Positions 11,601-24,554 of a DNA stretch of 64,000 nucleotides are shown here, in pieces. Where the stretch lies: positions 14,700,091 to 14,764,090 of the forward strand of contig NC_037590.1 in the NCBI RefSeq assembly GCF_003073045.1, given 5' to 3'. Position 1 is the stretch's first letter, and each line of letters starts with the position of its first letter. The DNA is from Pomacea canaliculata (taxonomy: Eukaryota; Mollusca; Gastropoda; Architaenioglossa; Ampullariidae). The notes under the pieces are model-generated. The model ran no database searches and was not told the origin of the DNA. It saw nothing but the letters and a program-made list of their open reading frames with translations. The translations under genes were made by a program, and so were the position numbers.

Positions 11601-14600
11601 TGTCTGAGATTGTTGCATGAAGAATCTGTGGAATATTTTGCAGATATAGTAAGTGAGACATCAGAACAGCTGTGCAACTGGCTCATGAATGCCAGTGTGT
11701 TTCAGTCTCCAAATCCTTATACCCTTAATCCTTTTCGCAAAGATGCATCCAGCCAGGTTACAGAAATAGATGGCACACCATGCAGGAATGTGTTTACTAT
11801 CCTCAATGTAGGTGAGATTGTTTTAATGTACATATACTGGATTATTTACTTGAAGGCATGATTGACACAAATTATGTTTATATATATAATGTATAAGCCA
11901 CTAATTCAGTAGGTACCCGGCTTCCTTTTTCAGTGATATACACCATTCATAAAATGCAACAAACATACTTTCTCGCCATAACAATCATTACATGGTCATT
12001 TAAACCAAATGATAACAGTGCATTTCTTATAACAGAATCTTCAAAAGATTGTGTGGACTAATGTTTCATTTTTTATTTATGCAGCATCACCACAACTCTT
12101 TTACACATATTTCTGTTCAAACAGGTCAGTACTACACTGATGATCAGTTCATGAACATCTACAGTTTCTCCTTGCTTTATAAGTGGCTCTATCACTGCAC
12201 ACACTCAAGTCTTAAAAGTGATGACAAGTCTGCCCTAGGTGAAGATGCCACAACCAGAAGATTGCAAGGGGTGTCTCGAGTGTTACAGTCACTGGTGTCT
12301 CGCTCTGTAGATTACTGCTTCAGGGTTATGGATCAGTGTGAGAGAAGTAAGGAGTAAAACAATGTCAAAACTGTACAAACCAAATGAATGATGGGCATAA
12401 TTCTGTCATATTTCTTTTGAAACTTAGTTTTGTTTTTTTTTTCAACATGTTTTTGCCTGTTTGTTGGTCACTTAAAAAGTGGGCTATTGCATGTTAGATA
12501 AATGTTCTTAGTTTTTGGAATTCAAGTTGATTTTGAGCTATAATATATTTGCATTTTAAAGAAAGTCTTGTTTTGCATGGATTTGACAAACTTAAAGGGT
12601 CCTGGAACTAAGCACATCTGATAGAAGAAAATCACTTTTCCGTTCTGTCAAAAAGAGTTATTTCCTTTTGAAGATAATAGTGAAGATGTTAAATCAGCCT
12701 TTCAATAAGCAACACAAATATTTCTGCAAAACTTCATACTAGGTTTAAAACATTAATGATCAATGTATTTTTTTAAATGTATAATTACTCATTGAGCTCT
12801 TTCAGTATGATGATAATCTTCTTTGTACAGAGGCAAAAGTATCTTCAGATGGGGAACTACAGTTAGCGGTGAGTTACAAGATAGCTATCCTTTGTGAGAA
12901 TGCAGCTTTAGAATAACCTTTATGTGTAACTAGCTCCTATGAAGTGAAGATAACTGTAAATGCCACAGAGATAAGTTGGAACTTCTGAAGAACAGTTTAT
13001 GTTTGTTGCTGTCAGTGTCTAATGGAGGTTGTTGTAATCCTGGACCTTGTATGCAAGCTTGATGCGGGACACTTGCCACGAGTTCATCAGGAAATGCGAC
13101 GTCTTTATACGCGCTTGATGTCTGATCTGGTTAACATTCCTACAGTACTAAGGATTCTTCAGTTTTTCATTAATCACAGTGAGCTTAATTTTCATACTCT
13201 TTCTCTGTTATATCAGGGTTTTTGCTCTGCTTAAGTCTTTCCATTTTCTTTCTTCTCTGGGCTTATAGCCAATAAAATAAAATGAGATGTAAACTGTGTA
13301 CTAAATTATATGATCTGTGCACAAAAATCTCCTCTTTCTCTTGTACAGATGCATGAATCCTGTAGATTGTTTGAATTGTTGTTCAGCAAGATGTCATTGT
13401 TTTTCACAGTCCAACATGTTTATGACTATAGTTTAGATCCGTATCATTTATTTCATCTGCAAGAATAAATTAATTAATCAATACTTCAAGAGCATCTTGA
13501 CTTTAGATCAGATAGCCTGTAATGATTGATGATTAAGTAATAGGATCATCATATTTATCACTTGCATTTTTATTCTTTATGTATAGAAGCTAGAAGTTGA
13601 CTGTTGCTTCTGCTGTATTTTAATAAAATGTCTATTTAACTGTATTTATGAGAGAGAGTTAAAGTATAAGTTTAACATTTTTTTTCTGCAGGTGCTTCTG
13701 TGGTACACGACCCACAAGAAATTTACAACCACTTTTTTAATTCATTACTGCCTGATCATTTTGGGAACCCTGGTCTGGCATTTGACACAGTTGTTTTCCT
13801 TGTAAACAATTTAGCGACAATCTGCTACAACACCAACATCTTCAGTCGCTTTTTCCCCTCCATCCTAAAGGTAGAGAGACTGTGCAATCTGTGTACATCA
13901 CTGGAAGCTTAAGTAGAAAGCAACTCAGAATGTGTGTGTTAATATGAGTGGCTTCTGACACAAGGTCTGTCTGTATACTGCAGGTCCTAGCCTGGCACCC
14001 ACAGACATTTTTGAAGGAGTTTGTGAGTCTTCTGCCTGCCATGATGTATCCAGTCACAGCTTTGGAGGTAAACTATAAAGTACCTGCTGTTACACACACA
14101 GCACTTCTGAGTTTTGACATGGGTTAGAAAAAGAGGGCTAAGTAGTCCTCATTATGGACCGTAGGACTTTCTTTGGGAAAAGTGTACATTAGTTGGGTGG
14201 GTTTTTTTATTATTGCTTTCAAAAATGCATAATGTTTTTAATGACTGTGATATATGCTTACTGTTTGAGAAGATGGTTAATTAAAGGTTCAGTGTTTTTC
14301 TTTCAATGGACATGATGATGAGCATGCATTCCTCGGTATCTGGCTGTCTTCTAGTTATTCATGCAGCCTCACCGTCATGCTGTCCATACAAAAAGTGATG
14401 TCCCTTCACCTAGACTGCTCTGCCATTTTGTCTTATCCATGGATCTACAGCAACTTTTGGTGTCTCCCGTTGAGCTGTGATTTTTGTTGCACCACTTACC
14501 TCAGTTCCAGATTGTTCTTTTGTGCCTGTATCTGCCAACGGTTTTTACAGCTTATTTGTTGTCTTAGCCATTTTGTGTGAAGATTTTACCTTTACAGGAT

Positions 14601-17600
14601 TTTCTCCATTTTGGTGCAAATTCAATTTTGTTTCTGATCCATGAACTCTGCAATCACCACCTTTTCTAATCTAGGGGCCATGTGCTTCCCTGCTACATAT
14701 TTTGTCGACTAGGTTTTTAATCTGTGTGAGAGAATGTGTAAATGACATCGGCCCAGTTCTTTTGTGCCATTTTACCATGTATTCTGTTGCATCCATCAAT
14801 GCTTCTGTGGTGCCAGGAATTGACAGAAATATGCCTCCTTTGACAAAACACAACTTCAGACCAAGAGTTTAACTTTTCTTCACCTTGCTTTAACTGTGTG
14901 ATCTTGTTTCTATACTTTATGCTGTTGTTGTGTCTTTGTATAATTGTTGTTACATTTGATCTATTGATGTTTACTGTTTATTTTTACTCCATCTTTGTAT
15001 ATTTGTGCATGCTAGGCTTTTGTAATGCACACTGAACATATTTGTAAAGTGGAGAAATGTGCTATAAAATATTATTATTTGAACTGAAAACAAAGCTAAA
15101 AGTCCTATGTTGTATATTTCAGACAGAAAATAATTTTGTGGTTGTTTTTATGCAAGTATGTGCGGCAGAGGTTGACTGCCTGTCATGTATTGTCAGCCAT
15201 GTTTGTTTTACCCAGGTGTTCCACACACTCTTGGATTTGCCATGTGTGACAGCTGCTTTAGAGGTAATGGAGAAAGCAAAGAAATCAGAGGCACCCATCA
15301 CCCAGGGAGCCAATGTTGAACCTGTAAGTTCCATCGAGGCCTTTCATACGCCTGCACGATACAGACCTTTGTTCAGTTTCATCACCCGCAATGAGAGTGG
15401 CCAGGGGGACACCATCAACAAGTAAATATTTTTTCATACTTCACCTGTTCTGTTTTTATTTTAGCAGCACCAAAGTGGCATTTTAATAGTAATTCTGCCT
15501 GTACAGACATTTTATAGGAGATTCTCCTTTAATTAATTATTATTCTGTCACAGAGTTTAAAAACATGCTTTTCCTTCATTAACTAGAACTTAGAATCATT
15601 TCAGAGGGTCACTTGGCGAAAGACTTAAATACTGGTGTGGTTGCAGGTTTTCAATTGACTGGTACAAATTAACAAAACGCTGATGAAGTGTGACTATTAA
15701 CAGGTTGTCTAGTCTTCACAAAGTGCTGGAAGATATGCGGAGTAGTGCTAGAGTTGTTTACTGCTCCCAGACTATTCCCCTGCTTCTCAAGTAAGTTAGC
15801 AAGCTTCTCACTTTAAATGAACTTGTACATTGTTCTGCTGTACATTATTCTTCAAATCTTCAGTACAACATAACTAATTATAGAAATACAGAACTGCTAT
15901 TATTTTCATATTTTGGGTGTATTTTGTATGATACAGGCAACATTATACCTTATCATATGTCTAGGGGCAGGCGGACGAGGCATCTGCCTAGGGCCCCATG
16001 CTTCAAGGGGCCCCGCGCTTTTGATTGATATGTGACTTTAGATCCCAACTAAAACCGTGTGATCGTGGCGTGAGGGCCCCGCACATGCCCTTTGCCTCGG
16101 GCCCCGCACATGCCCTTTGCCTCGGGCCCCGCGGGGGCTAAGAACTGGCCTGCATATGTCACGTACCATCATATACATTTTTATACCTTGATGTCTTGGA
16201 CAGGGTATGGTTTGATGTGGTGCTGGAAGATGCTGAGGAAGACTTTGCTGGTCAGTTGTTGCCTGTAATGTTGGAAAGATCAGGGTTGCTGTTTGACCTT
16301 CCTGACTTCAAGGCTGATGTTATAATGTACGTCTGTTTCATTGCAGCACTGTCAAAAATGGTAATCTTTTAATGCACATTATCAGCTTCACAAACCTGGT
16401 TTTTTAACTTTTTACAAGTTATTTTACAGTTAACAGTTACAGTTTAGCAACATAAATTCACATTTTGTGAGTTTTTGCATCATTGATGGTTTTGATAACA
16501 GGCTCTTAGGTGAGAAGTTGCTGTTGCTGTTGAAAAAGTTCCCAGCAGTCTTGATGAACCAGGCCACAGATATCATGGAATTTATCTACATTACTAGCAA
16601 CATATATGGACGTCAGGACTTCTATGGCAACCTGGTATTTTATCAACTCTTTTTCACTTATGAGTGCTTGGCAAAAAAGTTTGTTTTGTTTATGATTTTC
16701 ACAGCTCAAGCTCTTATGATTATTGTCTTTAGGCTTAATAACAGTTATTATTTTTTTTCAGGTTTATGCTGTTGGTGAATACTCCTCTCCAATGCATGCT
16801 CCAAACTGTAGTCCAGAGCTGGTGGCTCAATACTTTGATGCTCTTGAGGTGGTAACCTATGAGATAATTGGCAAAGTGCTATTAGAAGAAGAAGGAGTCA
16901 GCCCCAAGATTCTTTGCCATCTCATGTCTGCTATGGCCAAGGTGAGTTCAGCTGGCAAACAAAGAGTGCAGAATGCAATGTCATTGGTATCTTCATTCCA
17001 TCTTGATGGTTGATGGCGGAGCCTTTATAGTAATCCAGGCTGATTTTGTAGCTGTCCACTAGGTGCCAGGACCTGATCCCACGGGCCATCCTTTGTTTGA
17101 CCAAGGTGGCCAAGCAGCACTACACACTCACACAAGATTCTCTGGCACAGGAAGCGCTGGTGTCATGTGCACAGGAGCATATCAATCTTCTTCAAAACCC
17201 AAAGTATGTTGATGATCCTTTTATAGTCTGGAGAACAGATAATAATAATAAAAGAATGTGTATAGTGCATTTCCCTAAGCGGAGGCGAACTCAAAGCATT
17301 TCACAGAGACCAGGGGCAGCAGGGAAAGACACCATGTGATGTAGATGTCACAATCAAATATACAAGAACATGAAGGAATGCAGAGATATGAGGAGGGGGG
17401 AGAGAACAGACAACAGGATGGAGGAGTTATAGTAGGTGTTTCTAAAAGAGAGGTTTTAAGTCCAGGTCGGAAGGCAGAGAAACAGAGGCAGGCTATTCCA
17501 AATACTGTGGCCTGAGAAGGAGAAAGAAGATCACTTTGTACATAATAAATATATTTTATATGAGATGCAGAAGGGAAACGCATAGCAAAAATGTGAAATT

Positions 17601-18416
17601 TTCCACCAGAGGTTATCTATTTTGTACTCTTTGCTGTCAATCATATAGAGGTGGTAACTGTCTTAAGAGTTATGCCAGCAGACTTACGGACATTTACTGT
17701 TAACATCCACTTCTAAGTGACTTAATTATCTCCAGAAAATGTAATCTTAGTGCTTGGCTTACTAAGTCATAGTACATCTTCTCTGTGACAGAATACTGCT
17801 AAAGATGATTAGTATTTGTATCAAATGAAACAGTATTTGGACACCGATTTCACTGTAGCACACTTTACAGGTCACGCTTTAAAAGAATAGCTGGAAAGAA
17901 TATAATCAAATAACTGAAATTATCTTGTTGTGATTTTTTTTTAAAACATTTGCATTATGAGAGATTCTATCTCTACACTTCTCTTTGATTGTCATTTTTT
18001 CATTTATGTACAAATTTAACTTTCTAAATCTTACAGTTTTGCAGTTGCTATTCTAAGTCCATCACCAGAAATTTACACTGGAAGGTAAGTAATCTTATTT
18101 TCTATGATGGGAGGTTGACATATAAAAACAACAGAAATAATTAGCTTTTTTAGCCTGTGGAAATCATAATACTGTGATCAAAGAGAGAAGAACTTTAAGG
18201 AAAATGTCTTCAAAACAAAGAATTTACGCAAAGTTAAAGACTGAGCAAATGGGATGTTGTATAAAGTCAAGCCGGAATATGAAGAACTGGATGGGGAAAT
18301 GTTCACTTCAAGTACATGTACATTTTTTCAGATGGCATCGAGATAAATTTTCTCTGCCTATGATAGTGCGTGGAATGCACAGAATTATGGTCATGTCCTC
18401 TTCTCAGAGAGGATAG
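8602..18416 (+). CDS. AP5Z1: AP-5 complex subunit zeta-1
   Basis: Zeta subunit of adaptor complex AP-5, which works with SPG11/SPG15 in late endosome and lysosome retrieval. Exons: 8602-8642, 8963-9100, possibly 10202-10237, 11178-11266, 11576-11811, 12125-12346, 12831-12868, 13016-13178, 13692-13870, 13984-14067, 15216-15421, 15704-15790, 16204-16326, 16502-16634, 16762-16941, 17106-17203, 18037-18084, 18332-18416 (TAG). Matches to remembered vertebrate AP5Z1 run in order: VTEIDGTPCRNVFTILNVG with QYYTDDQF, CLMEVVVILDLVCKLD, VFHTLLDLPCVTAAL, VYAVGEYSS and the end RWHRDKFSLPM. All junction phases agree from 11576 onward. The N-terminal third is less certain: the 11178-11266 exon leaves phase 1 while 11576 needs phase 2, and about 30-60 residues expected from vertebrates are unplaced, so short exons are missed or a base is lost. 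Introns hold LINE ends and a GC-rich repeat. Confidence 0.93.
10255..10975 (+). mobile_element. 5'-truncated non-LTR retrotransposon, 3' end
   Basis: An open stretch near 10254-10655 resembles the C-terminal region after the reverse transcriptase in many metazoan LINEs: KVQNSVACLVLIARKQDHTT, then a WLP block, FSELLFPYVPARQLRSS and a degenerate LSPLNLRLKIQLF. It is followed by a 3' tail with a GCGCTTTAC-type end and TTATTATTAT. It lies in an AP5Z1 intron. A second copy of the family is at 50560-51076. Clade (CR1/L2-like or other) cannot be settled by eye. Confidence 0.75.
11283..11368. repeat. Tandem duplication of about 46 bases
   Basis: TAGTCTGCTGTAGTTAGATA followed by ACAGGTGTTCTATAGTACA occurs twice head to tail; the second unit lacks five bases. 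It sits in the short AP5Z1 intron where coding sequence appears to be missing. Confidence 0.75.
14590..15078 (+). mobile_element. Probable LINE 3' tail in AP5Z1 intron
   Basis: The end GTAAAGTGGAGAAATGTGCT followed by ATAAAATATTATTATT resembles the 3' termini of L2/CR1-type elements (a GTAAA..GCTATAAAA stem region and an ATT-repeat tail). No coding homology survives that I can recognise; the upstream limit is a guess. Confidence 0.4.
15958..16157. repeat. GC-rich repeat insertion with internal 25-bp tandem
   Basis: A sharply GC-rich block in an AT-rich AP5Z1 intron, beginning near TAGGGGCAGGCGGACGAGG. It contains two head-to-tail copies of a 25-base unit starting GGGCCCCGCACATGCCC (about 16075-16124) and then another GGGCCCCGCG. 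It looks like an inserted repeat, perhaps a non-autonomous DNA transposon; I cannot define terminal repeats. Confidence 0.5.
17225..17545 (-). mobile_element. Non-LTR retrotransposon 3' end, reversed
   Basis: Read on the minus strand the segment ends in a LINE-type tail: CTTTGAGTT, a block like GCACTATACACA and TTATTATTATT at about 17240. Upstream of it, near 17490-17530, a degenerate WNSLP-like peptide is visible, as in the C-terminal region of many LINE ORF2 proteins. It follows an AP5Z1 exon ending at 17203. Confidence 0.55.
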
Positions 18417-18606
18417 TAGCTGGAGACATTTGGTAATGGTGCTGAAGGAAGAAAATAGTCAAAAGACACTGTGTGTGTGTGAGAGAAATGAGGACAGGGC
18501 AGTCTTTTCCAAACTGGTCAGTTACATTGTAATGTAAATAGTGATTACTATGAATGAATGTTATAGAGTGGAATGTAGTCTTGTGGACTGAAAGGTTTGG
18601 TGAGAC

Positions 18607-18612
18607 AATAAA
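18607..18612 (+). terminator. AP5Z1 polyadenylation signal
   Basis: AATAAA about 190 bases after the AP5Z1 stop, followed by T/GT-rich sequence. The most likely end of the transcript. Confidence 0.7.
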
Positions 18613-19271
18613 GATCTTTGTTACACGCTCTTGTGCTGAGATTTGTTCTACAGTCCTTGTACTCCTGCTATGAGATGATTTTTAAATACAGTGTAGCAGT
18701 ATGATGTAGCCATAAAAGGACAAATCCTTTTGTCACTTGAAAATGGACATTTACAAAAAAAAAAAAGTCTGATGCTAGTGACTATGTATACCAACAAGTA
18801 ACACATCATTTGATCAGTTTTAGTTAGTCCTTCGTTCACTCTTTAAGTATCGGCAGTGTCATTATTTTCGTTTTTCCAACAGGATGAGTGTGAGGGTGAT
18901 TTTGTCAAGAGTTAATAGCATTACTGTAGTGCCTGCATGTCCTTCATAAAAAACTACACCTGGACACCCACTAGAGACGTACACCTAAACATGCACATGC
19001 ACATGCACGAGCATACACTCGCAAACGTATACATATAATGCACCCATGCGCTTGCTGTCGCATGAATCTGCATGATGCAAGCTGTCTTTTACCCTTAACA
19101 AACGCTAGGGTTCTAGATAGCCTAAAAATAACAGCGCGGAGGCAGAGCTAAGGTGAGCGTTGGGGCAGGCTTGCCTGCTTGAAGGTGAAAGACAAGGGAG
19201 GCTCGCGCAGTACCTGTTTCAAGTGTCAGGCCTTAGCATAAGGCAGTGAAAACGGCCGCTCTGCCGACGAT
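18613..19271. other. Intergenic region AP5Z1 to EF-hand gene
   Basis: Holds a short alternating CATGCA/ATGCAC tract at 18980-19010 and, from about 19120, rising GC and CpG content that probably marks the promoter and 5' UTR of the downstream EF-hand gene. No coding sequence recognised. Confidence 0.5.
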
Positions 19272-22200
19272 ATGCTTGCAGTTCCGTGGTTGATTGGCTG
19301 GGCTCTCAAGCCCTACATTCAAATTAACGACCAGGCAGATGCTACGAAGTCGGAGAAGAGACTCTCTGCTGCTGTTGCCAAGGCCCAGTTATCTTCCCTT
19401 GTTGTAGATAGCGGCTCCAATCCGACACCAGGAGGCAGCTCAGCATCTGATGAGCCTGCCCCACAAGAAAAACTCATACAGGCAACAGTTGTCTCAAAAA
19501 CTGCCGCAGTCAAACCTACTCACTCAGCAACAGCAGGACCGAGTAGGATCCCACAGATCGTGAAGCCACAGCAGTCAGAAAGCCCACCGGATTCGGGTTA
19601 CACCACTAAGGTCAGCACGCACAGCATCACGCTGAAAATGAGCAGTGAGTGGGCTCAGCAGCAGATCGAGCAGTTTCGCTTCACCTTCGAGGAGGCTGAC
19701 CACGACAAGAGCGGATGGCTGTCCTTTGCCGAGGTCCTCAACGTCCTGGAAAAGGCTGGCTTCAAAGGCACGCCAGAAGAGGCAAAGGTAAGATGAAGTT
19801 CTTGTCTTGCTGGCGGACTGGGCTAAGTGTTTCACTAGGGAGTACTCTGTTTGGCAGGAGAGACAGAAGCAGACCGCATGTCCACACTGAATGCAAACCC
19901 ACATTACACGAGCAAGAAACTTAAAAAAAAAATGCATCCTCTGCTTTAATTCTGTTTCGCTTTTAAAAGCGATAACTCTTTCAGAGACCTTGATATAGGG
20001 GGCGGTAACCTTCACATTTCACCCCTTAGGGTGCCTTGGCAACGCTCTGCTGCTTGTTTCGAAAAACTGTCTGGATATATTTCATGCTTGAAATTAAAAA
20101 TGTTTTAGTGAACAATGTGTAATAGGTGCTTGAAATAGAATCAGAAGGCGTTTAATCAATCAATGAATCAGATAAAACGGTCTTCGTTAAGAAACAGTCT
20201 GACAATCATTTAACAACTCGACTGTAGTCGATTATTCAAATCGCTCCTGCACTGTAGGTATAAAGTGCACGTGACTATGATGCTGCAATATAGATGCAGT
20301 GGCGGATAAGAATCAGTTTGGAACGAAAACTGCCATAGCACAGAATGCAAAACACGATCAGCGAAGCTTGACAACACGCACCTAAATTGGCACGCGCAAA
20401 CAAACATCAGAATGCACAAGGTTCAAGAACGATTGACTTGCAGGACCCAAGAAGATCGGCTTGCAAGCTTGCCGTCTGCTGAGAGATTCTTTGACGATGT
20501 CGTCATACTGCAATAACCTGAAAGCCGTAGATATACCATCCTCCTTGCCAGCGTTACTCCTGCCAGTACAAACCGTGTACCTGGCGTCACTGCCATCATT
20601 CTGTTATTCTTAAGTACATGACAGGAAAACCCACAGGAAAAGCGGGTTTGCCTCCAAACAGCAGGAAAATGTTGGGAAACCGGCTGAGGCCACATGATAT
20701 CATCGGGCCAAAGCTCCTTTCCTTGCCGTGTTCTTCAGATACTGAATGTTCGTCACCACCCCTACCCCTTGTCTCTCTCTCACTCTGATGATTGGAGAGC
20801 TAGCTAGCCACAGACTTAGATCATTAGAAGTCTGTGGAGCTAGCTATCTGGCACGGCGATTTTGGCAGCGTGTGTGCATTCTCAGGAGGCGGCAACTGAG
20901 GGCCGACAGTTTCCAACCCCTTCACACACACACACAGAGTAATGTTATTCATGGCTGCAGAACCAACAGCCGGTAGCACATCTCACGTGAAGGTCGCCAC
21001 GTTCACACACCTCACTGAACTCTTGAAGCAAAAACTGCCGTGAGAGTGCACACCTATGTGAGGTGCACCTGGCTATAGAAAAGCGAGAGCTGAGTGGTAT
21101 CAGATTAAAAAAAAAAGGTGTTTGGTTTGATTAATCATTGTCGCTATGCATGTGCCAGTACTTGTTTCCTCGTGTTTCCAGTATTTTGCAGATACTGCGT
21201 TTTTATGTCAGTTGAAGATCAACATAGAGATGTAGATATTATAATTAAAGTTTCAGCACAAGAAAGGTGACTGAATGTTTTTAAAGAAAATAATACGTCA
21301 GCCTATTTCAGATGTCAAATTGCATCTCGTGTGTGGGGGTGTGTGTGAAAGAGAGAGAGTAAAATCTTTGTGTTTCTAGTTTTTAAAAAAAAAAATATTT
21401 GTAATATTCTAACATCAATATTTAAATGAAACATTTGTCATCCGTCAACATTTGTAGGCTTTAAACAATACATAAGAGATCAACATTTGCATAACTTTCC
21501 CACTACTTTTCCCATGTACTTTCAGAAAATCTTTGGTCACTTTGACCTTAACCAGGATGAGAAAATCACGCGCGATGAGTTTGTTGTGGCCATGAACAAC
21601 CTGCCTCGCATTACTATTAAGTAAGTAACCTCGAATTTAATCCTTTTCCTTGAAAGAAAATGTGACAGAGACTACATAATTCCTTTGATTCACTGAATGT
21701 TGTAAGCATTCCTTTTACTTATTGCCACATAAAATGTTACTGCACTTTGTTGATGTTACTGTATGCTTGTTCGTCATTGTCCTCTTCCTCTTCCATTCCT
21801 CATTCATCGTCGTTGTTGTTATCCTCTTCATCAATAATAACTGGACAGAACATCCACGTATAGTACACGAAACTAAGCGGCTTTATTTGTGAAATAACTG
21901 AATCCAGACAACCTATACGACGCCCTTCTTTCAACAGGGAATTTGTTCTTCGAAAAGTCTTCAAAGCACTGGACAAAGACGGGAGTGGCACACTGTCGAG
22001 AACGGAGATCGAAGACGCTACCAAAAAGGAGAAAGGTCTGGATATCTCGGCTGACAAGATTGCAGAGCTGCTAATCGTACTGTCCAAAGACACGAGGTAC
22101 GTTCCACTTATAATCCTCTTGTACGGTCTTGAACACTGTAGTACATGCTATCCCTTGCATAACCGTAACATACTCAGCCCCTCCCGCCCTACTTTGCCCC

Positions 22201-23071
22201 AAGGGATTCTGCACGACTGACATGCAGTGGTATGAGCTTTCAGTCGCATTTACGGTTTAGTTTTTGACAAAGATTTGACATAGCCACGTAGTTTAACACT
22301 TGCTTTGCCAACTTCTAAGTGACAACGGTTTGGACAAGTAAACATCCTGTTGTGGATATAAAAGTATGTGAATGCCTTCGTGTTTGCGTGTGAATGCGTC
22401 TGTGTGCGCATATGGATGCGCAAATATCGGCTTTATGTGATAAAGTTTAGTAGGGACATTATATACTTAATTCTTTTGTATAGCCTGATTATTATTTAAA
22501 TTCTTAGGTGCTGGCTTGGCGTACAAGAAACATGCCCCCTCCCTTTGCAGAGAATGATCACTTGTTATAATGGAAAGATTTACGATTTAGTCACACGACT
22601 GTACTGACAGTTTATACCAGCTACACAGCACATCGCTAAATTGCTTACATTTTATGAACATCTTCTGTTGGGATTAACATTCCAGCTAGTGCGCCCATCC
22701 CCTTCTTGACATGCTTCATTGTAAAGGTATGACAGCTGCTCGACGTTCTCAAACCCTGACCTGACAGTTGTTACTGATGGCGAACTTCTCTCTGCCTCGT
22801 CTTCAGGGATGACCATGTGGACTACGAGGAATTCCTGCGGGTGTTCGGCGTGCAGTCTACTGCCACCGTCATGCACGGCATCTTCCAGAAGCTGGACGTT
22901 GACAAGAGCGGTTTCCTGACCAAAGACGAGATCCTGCGCGCCGTGGAAGCTGAGTCGGAGCTGCGGATGCGAGCAGACAAGATTGCCGACCTGCTGATCT
23001 ATTGGTGCAAGGACAAGGATAAGAAAATCGATTACAACGAGTTCGTTCAGGTCTGGCTCAAGCAGAAATAA
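19272..23071 (+). CDS. Six EF-hand calcium-binding protein, 344 aa
   Basis: Four exons, 19272-19787, 21526-21620, 21938-22096 and 22807-23071 (TAA), sum to 1035 bases with matching phases. Residues 1-130 are a low-complexity Ser/Thr/Pro/Ala-rich extension starting with hydrophobic MLAVPWLIGWAL. Six EF-hand loops follow: DHDKSGWLSFAE (143-154), DLNQDEKITRDE (179-190), DKDGSGTLSRTE (216-227), a degenerate loop near 254-265, DVDKSGFLTKDE (287-298) and a loop lacking the first acidic residue at 324-335. Hands 3-4 and 5-6 look like copies of one unit (compare SADKIAELLIVLSKD with RADKIADLLIYWCKD). Six hands recall the calbindin/secretagogin arrangement, but I cannot assign an orthologue. Codon use is GC-rich relative to the introns. 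Function as a calcium sensor or buffer is inferred; four loops look able to bind calcium. Confidence 0.88.
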
Positions 23072-23190
23072 AAATCCAAAGACATCTCTCTATGCCAAAG
23101 GTCTGGGACGTTTCGCTGGGTCGTGCTCTGATATAAAGTTGGGGCCATACACGAGTGATTTTTTTGTCTAGAGTTAACAAGGTGACAGAA

Positions 23191-23196
23191 AATAAA
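23191..23196 (+). terminator. Candidate polyadenylation signal of EF-hand gene
   Basis: AATAAA 120 bases after the stop codon. Further AATAAA copies occur around 24026 and 24390, so longer 3' UTRs are possible. Confidence 0.5.
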
Positions 23197-24554
23197 ACAT
23201 ATAAGAAGTAAGAAAAACCAGATGATTATTATGGATCACTATTAACTTGTTCAGGGTAGTCGGGAAACAATGTAAATCAATGCAGTATGGTCACTATTGA
23301 TGGTAATGTCTTTAACTAAATTATGCTTTTGTCGCAAACATCTGATTGGCCTTTTCATAAATGAGAGGAAGCATATACAGGAATGGACACGCATAATTTG
23401 TGGCTGCACTGTATCAGTGGCTTTGGAAGATGTTAAGCATTTTTTTTTTTTTGGGGGGGAAGAGACTCTATTCTGACGTTCACATTCTTGTTCCCTTATT
23501 ATCTTATTTTGAGGTGGCGGCTGCTGCCCTGGTTCCTATGCCACTGTCTTCTTCCGGGTATCTGTCAGCATACAGATCCCAGTAGTCTAGTTACTTCAGT
23601 GCATTGAAGCAGACGACAAACGTCGGTCTGTCGGAGCAAGAGTGACTTTTTTCGTTTCTGTATTTAAAAAAAAAGTAGAACGTATCTGCTTTCATTTGAA
23701 GTCATATTTATTGTTATCTGTTGAATAGAAATATTGAATGATATACACACTAATTTTCAGTCCGCATGGACCTTATTGTATGACTGTGAGTCGCTGTTGT
23801 CTGCATCCTCAATCTGGTCAAACCCTCTTCCGGAAATAACTGTTACTTCTCTTGGTCTGTGGAACACCCTTTACATTCCTAAACCCACTCTCTTAACGCA
23901 GTAATTACTTTTGTATCTAGTTCCCTGAACTTTTAAAAAACAAAATTTGCGACAAGGTTATTTTTCCACAAATCAGAATGTGTATACTCGGTATTTTTAT
24001 TGCTGTCTAGTATATCAAACGGGAATAAAATGGTACAGATATCTGACACTAACTGATCGGTATCTCTAAATACTTCAAGATGCAACAGAACAACGATCAA
24101 CCATATGTTTTAAAAATACTTGTCTCTCGATCACAGATAGATTTTCATCTTTTGCCTTTAATTTATGAGAAAAACTTTTACATAGCTCGCATGTTGATGA
24201 TCTCCCCTGTCTAGCACGTTGGCAGGTGAGTGGAGGTGAGCATCGCCTCCGCTCTGCTTTGTGCAGACTGCTATGGTGGACGTATACTCTGTTACCTGCT
24301 GTGTAATGTGTAAGTCAAGTGACGTAGCTGGTATTTTGTGTTACTATCATTTCTATCTACTTAAAAAAACAAAACTATGTATCAAAAATAATAAAACGAA
24401 AGTTTTTTATAGCCTTTAAAATTGTACATTTCTTTATGTGTGGTACATAAAGCCTTTTCTGCCTTTGTAATCTTGATTTGTGTGTGTGTCTTGTGTGGTC
24501 AGTGCAAAAGAGAAGAAATATGAAAAAAACCTATTTCGAAGTCAGTCTCTCTCT
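23197..24554. other. Intergenic, no recognised gene
   Basis: AT-rich sequence with a T10/G7 homopolymer run near 23442 and no open frame that looks coding. It may include an extended 3' UTR of the EF-hand gene. Confidence 0.4.

Noticed and set aside
15323-15328. GTAAGT donor inside the AP5Z1 exon 15216-15421
   Set aside because: The frame continues beyond it with residues matching vertebrate AP5Z1 (IEAFHTPARYRPLFSFI), and the true donor at 15422 fits the next exon's phase.
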